Positions 1-8,574 of a stretch of DNA of 64,000 nucleotides are shown here, piece by piece. The position numbers and the translations under genes were made by a program. Below the pieces are notes generated by a model, which saw nothing but the letters and a program-made list of their open reading frames with translations, was not told the DNA's origin and ran no database searches. Position 1 is the first letter of the stretch. The number at the start of each line of letters is the position of its first letter. Source of the DNA: Leisingera sp. ANG-M7 (lineage in GTDB: Bacteria; Pseudomonadota; Alphaproteobacteria; Rhodobacterales; Rhodobacteraceae); NCBI RefSeq assembly GCF_000813965.1, contig NZ_JWLI01000007.1, forward strand, positions 124,001 through 188,000, written 5' to 3'.

Positions 1-147
1 GAGGCCAGCGCAGCCTTTCCGGGGATGCTGGAGGTTTCCGCCAAAGGGTTGAAAATCCGCGAGGAAGCCCGCCCGCTGACCCGGATGATCGCCCGCAGCT
101 TTGACGCCTACGAGCTGAGCCACTCAGGCCACAGCACCGCCATCTGA
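1..147 (+). CDS. hemN: C-terminal end of probable oxygen-independent coproporphyrinogen III oxidase (partial)
   Basis: Only the last 48 codons are in the window, ending at TGA 145-147; the gene begins beyond the left edge. The tail contains a short GLKI strand followed by RPLTRMIARSFDAY and ends in STAI. This resembles the end of HemN, where an R-x-L-x-R-x-I-x3-FD-x-Y stretch precedes a final S-R-x-I. HemN is a cytoplasmic radical-SAM enzyme that oxidatively decarboxylates coproporphyrinogen III in anaerobic haem synthesis. The radical-SAM CxxxCxxC motif is outside the window, so this is an assignment from the tail alone. It converges on the yejF gene. Confidence 0.6.
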   Translation, partial: EASAAFPGMLEVSAKGLKIREEARPLTRMIARSFDAYELSHSGHSTAI

Positions 148-240
148 GGCGGTCTTTCGAACACGGAAGCCTCCCGCACGCCGCCGTCCAACGGGAGCAT
201 TTGCCGGTTTTCCAGACAAAAGATATAGGTCAGCCGTCCT

Positions 241-272
241 GACCAAATGTTTCGCGCGCCAAACATTTGGTC
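241..272. terminator. Perfect 12-bp inverted repeat between convergent genes
   Basis: The arms gaccaaatgttt and aaacatttggtc are exact reverse complements, separated by an 8-nt loop. The repeat lies between the stop of the hemN-like gene and the stop of yejF, which converge, so a two-way transcription terminator is the simplest reading. There is no long T-run. A protein-binding site cannot be excluded. Confidence 0.5.
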
Positions 273-358
273 AAACGCGCTGCCGCAACTTCTGGGCGTT
301 GCGTAAGCTGCGAACGCATAGATGCTGCAAAGCCTGACAGAGCGTTAACCCGGACGGG

Positions 359-1948
359 TCAACCGGCGGCGGCCAGCAGCCTGCGGGTGTAGTCTGCCTG
401 CGGGTTGGCAAACAGCTCCCCTGCCGCGCCGGTCTCCACCACGTCGCCCTGATTCATCACCACCACCTGATGCGACATCGCCCGCACCACGTTGAGGTCG
501 TGGGAGATGAACAGATAGGCGAGCCCGTAGCGCGTCTGTAGATCGCGCAAAAGTTCGACAATCTGCACCTGCACCGTCATGTCCAGCGCCGAGGTCGGCT
601 CGTCCAGCACCACCAGTTTCGGGCGCAGCACCATGGCGCGGGCAATCGCAATCCGCTGGCGCTGGCCGCCCGAGAACTCATGCGGGTAGCGGTCCATCGC
701 TGCCGGGTCGAGGCCCACTTCCGTCATCACCTCTGCCACCAGTTCGCGGCTATCGCGGTGCTGATCGACCTTGTGGATGGCGAGGCCCTCGGAAATGATC
801 TGAGCGCAGGTCATCCGCGGGCTGAGAGAGCCGAACGGGTCCTGGAACACGATCTGCATGTCCTTGCGCAGCGCACGCAGGTCGCGGGTGGACCATTTGC
901 GCAGGTCCTGGCCTTGAAATTCAACTGCGCCCTCGGACGCGATCAGCCGCATGATGGCGAGCGCCAGGGTGGTCTTGCCGGAGCCGCTCTCCCCCACGAT
1001 GCCCAGGGTCTCCCCTGCCCGCACGGAGATCGACATCGGGTTCACCGCCTTCACATGCCCGACGGTGCGTTTCAGAAGGCCGCGCTGGATCGGGAACCAG
1101 ACCTTGAGGTCTTTGGCGGCCACCAATTCCTGCGCGTCAGCCGGCACCGGTTGAGGTTGGCCGGAGGGTTCTGCCGCCAGCAGTTTCTGCGTGTAGGGGT
1201 GCTGCGGGTTGGCAAAGATTTCGGCTGCTGGGCCTTCTTCGACGATCTCGCCGCTATTCATCACGCAGACCCGGTCGGCGATGCGGCGCACGATTCCGAG
1301 ATCATGAGTGATGAACAGCAGCCCCATGCCCTCGCTTTCCTTGAGATCGGCCAGCAGGTCGAGGATCTGCGCCTGGATGGTCACATCGAGCGCCGTGGTC
1401 GGCTCATCGGCGATCAGGATATCGGGTTTGTTGGCCAGTGCCATGGCGATCATCACCCGCTGCCGCTGCCCGCCCGAGAGCTGATGCGGGTAGGAGGTCA
1501 GGCGGCTTTCGGCGTCGCGGATGCCGACCTTCTCCAAGAGCTCCAGGATACGCGCGCGGGCGGATTTGCCGGTCAGCCCCTGGTGCAGCGCCAGGGATTC
1601 CTCCAGCTGGCGTTCAATGGTGTGCAGCGGATTGAGCGAGGTCATCGGCTCCTGGAAGATGAAGCTGATGTCATTGCCGCGCACCTGCATCAGGTGGCGC
1701 TCGCTGGCGCCGACCATTTCGGTGCCGTCATAGGTGACGGAACCGCTCACCATGGCGCTGTCGCCCAGGAGGGACACGGTGGAGAGCGCCGAGACCGATT
1801 TTCCGGAGCCGCTTTCACCCACCAGCGCCACGGTTTCGCCACGGCCGACGGAGAAAGATACGCCACGCACGGCCTCTGTCACCTTCCCGTCCTGGCGAAA
1901 GGAGACGCGGAGGTTCTGGACGTTCAGGAGGGGGGAGGTTTTGGTCAT
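359..1948 (-). CDS. yejF: Peptide ABC transporter, double ATP-binding subunit (YejF-like)
   Basis: A 529-residue cytoplasmic ATPase with two complete nucleotide-binding domains in one chain. The first Walker A (GESGSGKS) is at residues 44-51 and its signature LSGGQRQR near 157. A second GESGSGKT lies near 320, with SGGQRQR near 430. Both halves keep the D-E-P-T Walker B. An oligopeptide-type C-terminal extension (NPQHPYT) follows the first domain. It powers uptake through the YejB/YejE permeases encoded just upstream on the same strand. Two fused ATPase halves are typical of YejF, compared with the separate OppD and OppF. In enterobacteria this transporter imports oligopeptides and microcin C; the natural substrate here is unknown. 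Confidence 0.9.
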   Translation of the reverse strand: MTKTSPLLNVQNLRVSFRQDGKVTEAVRGVSFSVGRGETVALVGESGSGKSVSALSTVSLLGDSAMVSGSVTYDGTEMVGASERHLMQVRGNDISFIFQEPMTSLNPLHTIERQLEESLALHQGLTGKSARARILELLEKVGIRDAESRLTSYPHQLSGGQRQRVMIAMALANKPDILIADEPTTALDVTIQAQILDLLADLKESEGMGLLFITHDLGIVRRIADRVCVMNSGEIVEEGPAAEIFANPQHPYTQKLLAAEPSGQPQPVPADAQELVAAKDLKVWFPIQRGLLKRTVGHVKAVNPMSISVRAGETLGIVGESGSGKTTLALAIMRLIASEGAVEFQGQDLRKWSTRDLRALRKDMQIVFQDPFGSLSPRMTCAQIISEGLAIHKVDQHRDSRELVAEVMTEVGLDPAAMDRYPHEFSGGQRQRIAIARAMVLRPKLVVLDEPTSALDMTVQVQIVELLRDLQTRYGLAYLFISHDLNVVRAMSHQVVVMNQGDVVETGAAGELFANPQADYTRRLLAAAG

Positions 1949-1976
1949 TGTTTTTCCCCTTGCGGCACCACAATGA

Positions 1977-2039
1977 GGGCAGTGCCCGTCCGAGGGCGGA
2001 AACGAAGTGCCCGCCCGTGGGGGCGGACGGACACTGCCC
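1977..2039. repeat. Intergenic hairpin between yejE and yejF
   Basis: The arms gggcagtgcccgtccg (1977-1992) and cggacggacactgccc (2024-2039) pair over 16 bp with one mismatch, and the loop is itself GC-rich and partly self-complementary. It sits in the 133-bp gap between yejE and yejF, the only sizeable gap in the operon. It could be a REP-like mRNA-stabilising or attenuating structure that lowers yejF expression relative to the permeases. No T-run follows on the minus strand, so a simple terminator is less likely. Confidence 0.5.
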
Positions 2040-2081
2040 GGCGTCCCGCCGGGCGATGCATTTCAAACAAGTCTGAGCCGG

Positions 2082-3188
2082 TCATGAAAACGTCTTCCGC
2101 GGATCAAAGGCATCGCGCACGCCCTCAAAGATGAAGATCAAGAGCGACAGCATGATGGCAAAGGTGAAAAAGGCCGTGAAGGCAAGCCAGGGCGCCTCCA
2201 GGTTCTGCTTTGCCTGCAGCGTCAGCTCGCCCAAAGACGGCGCCGAGGACGGCAGGCCGAAGCCAAGGAAGTCGAGACCCGCCAGCAGGCCGATGGTGCC
2301 GGTAATGATGAAGGGCAGCATGGTCAGCGTCGCCACCATCGCGTTGGGCAGCATGTGGCGGAACATGATGGTCAGGTTGCCGACCCCCAGCGCCTTGGCG
2401 GCGCGCACGTATTCCAGGTTGCGGGCGCGCAGGAACTCGGCCCGTACCACTCCGACCAGCGCGGTCCAGCCAAAGAGCACCATCAGGAGCACCAGCAGCC
2501 AGAAGCTGCGGCCCAGGATCGCGAACATGATGATGATGACATAGAGCGAGTTCACCGAGCCCCAGACCTCAATCACCCGCTGAAAGACCAGGTCCGTCAG
2601 GCCGCCAAAATAGCCCTGCACCGCGCCGGCCAGAATGCCAATGAGGCTGGCGGCGCCGGTCACCATCAGGGTGAACAGGATCGACAGGCGGAAGCCGTAG
2701 ATCACCCGCGCCAGCACGTCGCGCTTGGTATCATCGGTGCCCAGGAGGTTCAGCCCGCCAGGCGGCAGTGGTGCGGCGCCGGGGCGGTCGACGGTGGTGT
2801 TGAAGCTGTAGGGGATCGGCGGCCACAGGGTCCAGCCTTCGTGAAAATCATCTGCTGCATAGGTGCCAGCGGCGATTTCTTCAAGGATGGTATCCGGCTC
2901 ATCAAAGCAGTCCTCCACCCCGCCGGAGCGGATCAGGCATTCGACCTCCGGATCGGAATAGACGGCCTCTGTCTGGAAGTCGCCGCCGAATTCGGTCTCC
3001 GGGTAGAACTTGAACACCGGCGCGTAGACCTCGCCACGGTAGCTCACGAGGATCGGCTTGTCGTTGGCGATGAATTCGGCGAACAGCGACAGGCCGAACA
3101 GCACCGCAAAGATCCAAAGCGACCAGTAGGCGCGGCGGTTACGGCAGAAGTTGCGCCAGCGGCGCTGGTTCAGGGGGGAGAGCGCCAT
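2082..3188 (-). CDS. yejE: Peptide ABC transporter permease (YejE-like)
   Basis: A 368-residue inner-membrane permease of the DppC/OppC class. One N-terminal membrane segment (about residues 18-40) is followed by a soluble periplasmic loop of roughly 100 residues, which contains a CLIRSGGVEDCFD cysteine pair. The binding-protein-dependent transport domain then begins near GTDDTKRDVLARVIYGFR. The long loop between TM1 and the core is characteristic of YejE. The gene starts 3 bp after the yejB stop, which implies translational coupling. It pairs with YejB to form the channel for the double ATPase YejF. Confidence 0.9.
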   Translation of the reverse strand: MALSPLNQRRWRNFCRNRRAYWSLWIFAVLFGLSLFAEFIANDKPILVSYRGEVYAPVFKFYPETEFGGDFQTEAVYSDPEVECLIRSGGVEDCFDEPDTILEEIAAGTYAADDFHEGWTLWPPIPYSFNTTVDRPGAAPLPPGGLNLLGTDDTKRDVLARVIYGFRLSILFTLMVTGAASLIGILAGAVQGYFGGLTDLVFQRVIEVWGSVNSLYVIIIMFAILGRSFWLLVLLMVLFGWTALVGVVRAEFLRARNLEYVRAAKALGVGNLTIMFRHMLPNAMVATLTMLPFIITGTIGLLAGLDFLGFGLPSSAPSLGELTLQAKQNLEAPWLAFTAFFTFAIMLSLLIFIFEGVRDAFDPRKTFS

Positions 3189-3191
3189 GGA

Positions 3192-4277
3192 TCAGCCCTC
3201 CCGCTTTTCAAAGTCGATGCGCGGGTCGACCACCACATACATCAGGTCGGAGATGATGCCGACCACCAGCCCCATCAGGCCGAAGATATACATGGTGCCG
3301 AACATCACCGGGTAGTCGCGCGCCACCGCGGCCTCAAACCCCAGCCGGCCGAGGCCATCGAGCGAGAAGATCGTCTCGATGATCAGGGAGCCTGCGAAGA
3401 ACACCCCGATGAACACCGCCGGGAAACCCGCGATGACGATCAGCATCGCGTTTCGGAACACATGGCCGTAGAGGACCCGGTTCTCGCTGAGGCCCTTGGC
3501 GCGGGCGGTCATGACGTATTGCTTCTTGATCTCGTCGAGAAAGGAGTTCTTGGTCAGCAGGGTCAGCGTCGCAAAGGCCGCAATGGTGGAGGCGGTGACC
3601 GGCAGGGCGATGTGCCAGAAATAGTCCATGACCCTGCCAAGCAGGCTGAGACTTTCCCAATTGTCGGACGTCAGGCCGCGCAGGGGGAAGATCTGCCAGT
3701 AGGAGCCGCCGGCAAAGAGCACCAGCAGCATGATGGCAAACAGGAAGCCAGGGATCGCATAGGCCGCAATGATCACACCGCTGGTCCAGGTGTCGAACGG
3801 CGAGCCATCGCGCATCGCCTTGCGGATGCCCATCGGGATCGAGATCAGATAGGCAATCAGCGTTGACCACAGGCCGAGCGAGATTGAGACCGGCATTTTC
3901 TCCAGCACCAGGTCGGTGACATCGATCTTGCGGAAATAGCTCTCGCCGAAATCAAAGCGCGCATAGTTGCCGAGCATGGTCAGGAAGCGTTCCAAGGGCG
4001 GCTTGTCGAGGCCGAACTGTTCTTCCAGCTCCTTGATCAGCTCCGGCGGCAGGCCCTGGCGGCCGGCGTAATTCTCGTTAGCGCTGATCGCCTCTGTGCC
4101 GGCATCGCCGCCGCCGCCGGCAAAGCCCTCGAACACGTCGCCGCCGCCTTCAAGCTGGGCGATGATCTGCTCGACGGGACCACCGGGCACGAATTGCACA
4201 AGGGCGAAGTTCACCACCAGGATGCCAAACAGGGTCGGGATCACCAGCAGCAGGCGCCGGAGGATATAGGCTGCCAT
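3192..4277 (-). CDS. yejB: Peptide ABC transporter permease (YejB-like)
   Basis: A 361-residue permease beginning [14 protein letters not shown], the usual YejB/DppB first membrane helix. I chose the start at 4277 because it lies just beyond the yejA stop and matches the family N-terminus; the upstream in-frame extension overlaps yejA and looks non-coding. A glycine-rich stretch near residues 48-62 lies in the periplasmic loop that follows the first helix, as in other YejB proteins. The C-terminus ends with the family-typical DYPVMFGT ... VDPRIDFE. It is second in the operon order A-B-E-F. Confidence 0.9.
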   Translation of the reverse strand: MAAYILRRLLLVIPTLFGILVVNFALVQFVPGGPVEQIIAQLEGGGDVFEGFAGGGGDAGTEAISANENYAGRQGLPPELIKELEEQFGLDKPPLERFLTMLGNYARFDFGESYFRKIDVTDLVLEKMPVSISLGLWSTLIAYLISIPMGIRKAMRDGSPFDTWTSGVIIAAYAIPGFLFAIMLLVLFAGGSYWQIFPLRGLTSDNWESLSLLGRVMDYFWHIALPVTASTIAAFATLTLLTKNSFLDEIKKQYVMTARAKGLSENRVLYGHVFRNAMLIVIAGFPAVFIGVFFAGSLIIETIFSLDGLGRLGFEAAVARDYPVMFGTMYIFGLMGLVVGIISDLMYVVVDPRIDFEKREG

Positions 4278-4287
4278 CTCAGGTCCC

Positions 4288-6201
4288 TTACCGCAGCGCG
4301 CCGGCGGATTTGAGCTCCGCCTCACGCGCTGCATCAATCCACCACAGGTCCAGAAGGCCGGTGTCATAGGGCGGCAGGTTTTCCGGCTGGCGGTACATAT
4401 CCCAATAGGCGATCCAGTTCACATCCAGATACCAGGTCGGCACCACAAACCGCTTGGCCCGCAGCACCCGGTCCAGCGCGCGGGCGTTGGCGCGCAGCTC
4501 TTCCTGGGTCTTGGCATCGACAATATTGCCGATCAGTGCATCCACCGCCGGGTCGGCCAGGCCTGCCGGGTTGAACACCGAATACTCATGCGCCTCGGAC
4601 CCGAAATACTGGTAGAGGCCGGTCGAAGGCTCCAGCGACATCGGATAGGCGGAGGAGATCATGTCGAACTCCTTCTCGCGGCGGCGGCTGGTGTACTGGG
4701 CATAATCGACCCGGTTCAGCACTGCATCCACCCCCATGGTGCGCAGGTTGGCGACATAGGGCTGCACGATGCGTTCGATGGTCGGGCTGTCGGCCAGAAA
4801 TTCAACCTTCAGCGGCTCGCCTTGCGCGTTGCGGCGCATGCCGTCGCCGCCGACGGCCCAGCCGGCCTCATCCAAGAGCTTCATCGCCCGGCGCAGGTTC
4901 TTGCGGTCTCCCGGGCGCGACGCCTTGGAGGCATGGGCCATCACCGGTTGCTCAGTCAGGATGGACGGGCTGATCTGGTCGCCCAACGCCTCCAGCACCT
5001 CCTTTTCGCGGCCTTCGGGCAGGCCTTCGGCCGCCAGCGGCGAATCCTGCCAGAAGGAGGAGCGGTGGCGGAACAGCCCGTATTGCAGGCTTTCGTTGGT
5101 CCATTCGAAATTGAACGCCAGCTGCATCGCCTCACGGACGCGGATGTCCTGGAACTTGGGTTTCAGCAGGTTCATCACAAATCCGCTGGCGGCCGGCACA
5201 TTGCCGTCCGGGAATTCTCCCTTGATCACATGCCCCAAGTCGACTGCGGCAAATTCATAGTTGGTGGCCCAGTTCTTGGAGTTGTTTTCGGGGCGCAGTG
5301 TATAGACGCCAGCCTTAAAGCCTTCCATCGCAGCCACATCATCGCCGAAATATTCGACCCGGATGCGGTCATAGTTGTGGCGGCCCACGTTCACGTTCAG
5401 GTGCTTGCCCCAGTAGTCCGGGTTGCGCCTGTAGACGATGCGCTGGTTCACATCGGCGCTTTCCAGCACATAAGGCCCGGAGCCGATGCCGGGATCCAAG
5501 CGCGGCTGGTCGATGCGGCGGTTTTCCGGATCTGCCTCGAACCAGGCCTTGGAAAAAACCGAGGTGCCGCCGACCTGGGTGATCATCGCCCGGCGCGGGA
5601 AATCCGGGGAGAAGTAGAACTTCACCCGGTGCGGCCCCAGCGCCTCCGCCTTGGGAATGCGTTTGCGCACCGCTTCGGCGTAGGATTTCAGTCCCTGCTC
5701 CAGCAGGATGTTGTGGGAGAACACCACATCATCCGCGGTGACCGGGCTGCCGTCAGAAAACTTTGCCTCGGGGCGCAGGTTGAAGATCACCCAATCCTGG
5801 CTTTCGGGGTATTCAAGGCTTTCGGCGATCAGGCCGTAGTAGGACCCGGGCTCATCATAGGAGTCCACCAGAAGGCTTTCGAACTGGGCCGAGGACAGCG
5901 CCCCAGCCCGGCCCTTGCGGGTATAGGGGTTCATGCTGTCGAAGGTGCCGACGGCAGAAATCGACAATTCGCCCCCTTTGGGCGCATCAGGATTCACGTA
6001 ATCGAAATGGTCAAAGCCTTGCGGGTATTTCAGCTCTCCGAACTCGGCAAAGCCATGCGCCTTGATGATGGCCTCTTCCGCCCGCGCCAGCGTGGCCGCG
6101 GCCAATGCCAGGATCAAGCCGAGCGCAAGCGCGGCGGCGGCCTGCAGCGGGTTCACTCTGTCCTTCGCGCGCACGCGCGCTGCAGCTTTGGCGATGTTCA
6201 T
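4288..6201 (-). CDS. yejA: Extracellular solute-binding protein of peptide transporter (YejA-like)
   Basis: A 637-residue periplasmic binding protein of the SBP family 5. A positively charged N-terminus and hydrophobic segment (about residues 18-40, ending LARAEEA) form a signal peptide. The mature protein opens with [15 protein letters not shown], typical of YejA. Further hallmarks are the [14 protein letters not shown]-like region and a long C-terminal lobe. A GGAGG ribosome site precedes the ATG. It captures oligopeptides for YejB/YejE and is the first gene of the operon, so the promoter should lie in the gap before the divergent lipoprotein gene at 6418. Confidence 0.9.
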   Translation of the reverse strand: MNIAKAAARVRAKDRVNPLQAAAALALGLILALAAATLARAEEAIIKAHGFAEFGELKYPQGFDHFDYVNPDAPKGGELSISAVGTFDSMNPYTRKGRAGALSSAQFESLLVDSYDEPGSYYGLIAESLEYPESQDWVIFNLRPEAKFSDGSPVTADDVVFSHNILLEQGLKSYAEAVRKRIPKAEALGPHRVKFYFSPDFPRRAMITQVGGTSVFSKAWFEADPENRRIDQPRLDPGIGSGPYVLESADVNQRIVYRRNPDYWGKHLNVNVGRHNYDRIRVEYFGDDVAAMEGFKAGVYTLRPENNSKNWATNYEFAAVDLGHVIKGEFPDGNVPAASGFVMNLLKPKFQDIRVREAMQLAFNFEWTNESLQYGLFRHRSSFWQDSPLAAEGLPEGREKEVLEALGDQISPSILTEQPVMAHASKASRPGDRKNLRRAMKLLDEAGWAVGGDGMRRNAQGEPLKVEFLADSPTIERIVQPYVANLRTMGVDAVLNRVDYAQYTSRRREKEFDMISSAYPMSLEPSTGLYQYFGSEAHEYSVFNPAGLADPAVDALIGNIVDAKTQEELRANARALDRVLRAKRFVVPTWYLDVNWIAYWDMYRQPENLPPYDTGLLDLWWIDAAREAELKSAGALR

Positions 6202-6417
6202 CTGCCATGACCTCCTGTGCCCGGAACTTTGGCCCGGGTTTTCGCCCCCAAGCTAATGTCCGGGGGCGGTAACATTCAAGTTGAGATTGGGTGATCAAAC
6301 GCCTGATCTGGGCATAAAGCAGCCCAAACAAGGGCCTGCGCGCCGCGGCGCTTGCCCGAAATATAATTGCCTGCCAGCCTCATATCACGATTGCGTTATG
6401 AAACGAGGGAGTTTGCG

Positions 6418-6654
6418 ATGCTGAAGTCAATGAGATTTGCCGCCCTTGCGGTTGCCGGGGCCGCTGCACTGAGCGCCTGCGCCCAGCAGGAAGAGGAAGT
6501 CGTCTACACCAGTCCGGAAGAGGCATACTGCGTGCAGACCGGCGGCACATATGTGCTGCGCAGCGGCAAGGCGGGCACCATCGGCGTCTGCATCCTGCCC
6601 GACGGCACAGAGCGCGACGCGCTGGCCTACTACCGTGAGAACAACCCGGCCTGA
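6418..6654 (+). CDS. Small DUF333-like lipoprotein
   Basis: A 78-residue protein. The N-terminus MLKSMRFAALAVAGAAALSAC is a lipoprotein signal peptide with lipobox LSAC (Cys21). The short mature part has YTSPEEAYCVQTGGTYVLR and GVCILPDGTERDA, which matches the DUF333 pattern of an A-x-x-Y-C-x-x-x-G-G segment followed by CxLPDG. Its role is unknown. The start at 6418 is preferred over an upstream ATG because it gives the lipoprotein signal and has a cgaggga ribosome site. The gene is divergent from yejA and is followed by a strong terminator. Confidence 0.8.
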   Translation: MLKSMRFAALAVAGAAALSACAQQEEEVVYTSPEEAYCVQTGGTYVLRSGKAGTIGVCILPDGTERDALAYYRENNPA

Positions 6655-6690
6655 TCAGGCCGCCCGCGGCACACCACTCACGCGAACATC

Positions 6691-6722
6691 AAAAAAGCCG
6701 CTGCAAACCGCAGCGGCTTTTT
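6691..6722. terminator. Bidirectional rho-independent terminator
   Basis: aaaaagccgctg and cagcggcttttt pair around a short caaac loop, with an A-run on one side and a T-run on the other. It lies between the stop codons of the lipoprotein gene (+) and the cytochrome c gene (-) and can serve both. Confidence 0.9.
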
Positions 6723-6751
6723 CACTTGGATAGCTGGGACAGCGGTCCGGC

Positions 6752-7261
6752 TTAGCCGTCCAGGCTGTCCAGATAGGCGATGAGGTTCACCCGGTCGGTC
6801 TGCTTTTTCAGGCCTGAGAACGACATGGTGGTGCCGGAGGCATAGGCCGACGGCTTGGCCAGGAAGGCGTCCAGCTCTTCCGGGGTCCAGGCCTTATCGG
6901 CCAGGCCGGTCAGAGCGCCGGAATAACCGAAGCCGGAAGCAGAGGCGATGTCACGGCCAACCACACCGTACAGATACGGGCCGGTTGCGTTGGCGCCGTC
7001 TTCCAGCTTGTGGCAGGCGGAGCATTTCTTGAATACCTTGGCGCCTTTGGCGGCGTCGGCAGAGGCCATCAGCTCTTCGAAGCTGACTTCCGGCTCGTCG
7101 CTGCCGGCATCTTCGGCCGAGGCAACTTCGATCACATAGGAAGCCTCACCGTGGCTGTCCATGTGATACAGTACTTCTGCGCCCCATTTGCCCAGAAGGA
7201 ATACCAGGAACGCGCCGCAGATGCCTGCGGTCGCTTTGGTGAGGGTCATCGTGTCAAACAT
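6752..7261 (-). CDS. Membrane-anchored cytochrome c (c_y / c552 type)
   Basis: A 169-residue protein. An uncleaved N-terminal anchor (about residues 8-30, AGICGAFLVFLLGKWGAEVLY) is followed by an acidic linker and a class I cytochrome c domain. Haem is bound through CSACH, and the sixth ligand is probably the Met of TTMSFSG. This layout matches Rhodobacter CycY and Paracoccus CycM, which carry electrons from the bc1 complex to terminal oxidases at the membrane. I placed the start at MFDTMTLTK because this is the family N-terminus; the longer in-frame extension lacks support. It is divergent from pheA. Confidence 0.87.
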   Translation of the reverse strand: MFDTMTLTKATAGICGAFLVFLLGKWGAEVLYHMDSHGEASYVIEVASAEDAGSDEPEVSFEELMASADAAKGAKVFKKCSACHKLEDGANATGPYLYGVVGRDIASASGFGYSGALTGLADKAWTPEELDAFLAKPSAYASGTTMSFSGLKKQTDRVNLIAYLDSLDG

Positions 7262-7379
7262 GATCGCGAGTCCATTTAGCTGTCTGCAGGGGTGTCTAAG
7301 GCTTCCCCTCCCAAGTGGCAAGGTATAGACAGCGCGACGAAACGCCCAATTCTTGAAGTTTTGCACGGGGAACACACCC

Positions 7380-8213
7380 ATGAGCCGCAAAATCGCCATT
7401 CAGGGGGAGCTTGGCTCCTACAGCCACGAGGCCTGCCGCATTGCACGCCCGGGCATGGAGGTGCTGCCCTGCCGCACGTTCGAGGAGATTCTGGAGGCGG
7501 TGCGCAGCGGCGAGGCAGAGCAGGCGATGCTGCCAGTGGAGAACTCCACCTACGGCCGCGTGGCCGACAGCCACCGGCTGCTGCCGCACAGCGGGTTGCA
7601 CATCATCGACGAGGCTTTTGTGCGGGTTCATATCAACCTGCTGGCGGTGCCGGGGGCGAAGCTGGAGGATATCCGCGAGGCGCATTCGCATCTGGTGCTG
7701 CTGCCGCAATGCGGAACCTTCCTGCGCGAGCACGGCATCCGCGGCCGCGTTAGCCCCGACAACGCCCGCGCCGCGCGCGACGTGGCTGAGGCCGGAGACA
7801 TCCACTCCGCCGCGCTGGCCAGCGAATTGGCGGGCGAGATCTACGGGCTGGACGTGCTGGCCCGCCATATCGAGGACAACGGCGACAACACCACCCGCTT
7901 CCTGATCATGGCGAAGGACATCGATTACACCCGCCGCGGTGCCCACAACATGATCACCAGCTTCGTGTTCCAGGTGCGCAACATCCCGGCGGCGCTGTAT
8001 AAGGCGATGGGCGGTTTTGCCACCAACGGCATCAACATGACCAAGCTGGAAAGCTATATGGTGGACGGCTCGTTTACCGCCACTCAGTTCTATGCCGATA
8101 TCGAAGGCCACCCGGATGATGCCAATGTGCAGCTGGCAATGGATGAGCTGAGCTATTTCACCACCAATGTGGAAATCCTCGGCGTCTACCCGGCGGACAA
8201 CGGCCGGTTCTGA
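7380..8213 (+). CDS. pheA: Prephenate dehydratase
   Basis: A 277-residue monofunctional enzyme with no chorismate mutase domain, converting prephenate to phenylpyruvate in phenylalanine synthesis. The N-terminal catalytic part begins IAIQGELGSYSHEA and contains the NTTRFL motif around residue 173, whose Thr-Arg pair is catalytic in the family. A C-terminal ACT domain (GGFATNGINMTKLESY) provides phenylalanine feedback. The usual ESRP allosteric motif reads ESYM here. The ATG at 7380 gives the expected MSRKIAIQG start. It is divergent from the cytochrome gene and followed by two dispersed repeat elements. Confidence 0.92.
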   Translation: MSRKIAIQGELGSYSHEACRIARPGMEVLPCRTFEEILEAVRSGEAEQAMLPVENSTYGRVADSHRLLPHSGLHIIDEAFVRVHINLLAVPGAKLEDIREAHSHLVLLPQCGTFLREHGIRGRVSPDNARAARDVAEAGDIHSAALASELAGEIYGLDVLARHIEDNGDNTTRFLIMAKDIDYTRRGAHNMITSFVFQVRNIPAALYKAMGGFATNGINMTKLESYMVDGSFTATQFYADIEGHPDDANVQLAMDELSYFTTNVEILGVYPADNGRF

Positions 8214-8231
8214 CAGGGAAGAAGGCAGGCA

Positions 8232-8293
8232 GGGGCGTTGCCCCTCTTGGCCCCACGGCCAATTCACCCCAGGGTATTTTCCAGCCAGATGAA
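8232..8293 (+). repeat. Dispersed intergenic repeat family 1, copy 1
   Basis: This is one of three copies of a roughly 62-bp element. Its shared blocks are ggggcgttgcccctcttggc, then cacggccaattcacccc, then a gtattt segment ending in gatgaa. The first block forms a small ggggc/gcccc hairpin and the second a ggcc/ggcc hairpin. It begins 19 bp after the pheA stop. The other copies are at 26250-26310 and 62499-62559, likewise just after stop codons. The function is unknown; a terminator or REP-like role is an inference. Confidence 0.75.
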
Positions 8294-8306
8294 GCGACAG
8301 CCCCCG

Positions 8307-8336
8307 CCACGCGCCAGCGTGGCGCCCGGCCCAACG
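8307..8336 (+). repeat. Dispersed hairpin repeat family 2, copy 1
   Basis: A short hairpin ccacgc-gcca-gcgtgg is followed by cgcccggcccaacgg. Two other places in the window (22108-22140 and 39015-39050) show a GC hairpin followed by a near-identical cacgcccaa tail. The copy sits directly after a family-1 repeat, suggesting a composite intergenic element. Confidence 0.5.
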
Positions 8337-8416
8337 GCGCGACGCAATCTTTGATTGCACCAGAGCGGGCGGGAGCAATCCCGTTCAGGCTGAATTATGC
8401 GGAGGGGGGGGTAAGT

Positions 8417-8511
8417 GAGAGGCTGGACATCGACCCAAGCGGGGCTCGTTGTGGCTGCTTCCTTCCGGACCTGACCAGGTTGGCGAGGCGCCTGCCCGCG
8501 CCAACCTCTCG
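8417..8511 (-). ncRNA. ffs: Signal recognition particle RNA (4.5S RNA)
   Basis: Read on the minus strand, the region contains ggtcaggtccggaaggaagc, the universally conserved SRP RNA domain IV that binds Ffh. The ends pair (gagaggttgg with ccagcctctc, one G-U pair), giving a single hairpin of about 95 nt, the usual size of the short bacterial type. The RNA forms the SRP with Ffh and directs co-translational membrane targeting. The exact ends are estimated from the pairing. Confidence 0.95.
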
Positions 8512-8517
8512 AATCCT

Positions 8518-8546
8518 GATATAAGGACCGCCGCGGTGATTGGCAA
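8518..8546 (-). promoter_or_regulatory. Predicted sigma-70-type promoter of ffs
   Basis: On the minus strand TTGCCA (8546-8541) and TATATC (8523-8518) are separated by exactly 17 nt. The -10 box ends 6-7 nt upstream of the predicted 5' end of the SRP RNA. This is a near-consensus housekeeping promoter, as expected for a stable RNA. Confidence 0.75.
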
Positions 8547-8574
8547 GAGCAGCTGCAGCACCGCTGTTGGATGC

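Noticed and set aside
680-2134. A 484-codon open frame opposite yejF
   Set aside because: Antisense to the double ATPase, which carries all expected motifs. The frame is a composition effect.
2355-3866. A 503-codon open frame opposite yejE and yejB
   Set aside because: It is antisense to the permease genes, with low-complexity His/Gln/Asp-rich sequence and no start context.
7296-8378. A 360-codon minus-strand frame opposite pheA
   Set aside because: PheA has clear family motifs on the plus strand; this frame has none and overlaps the cytochrome promoter.
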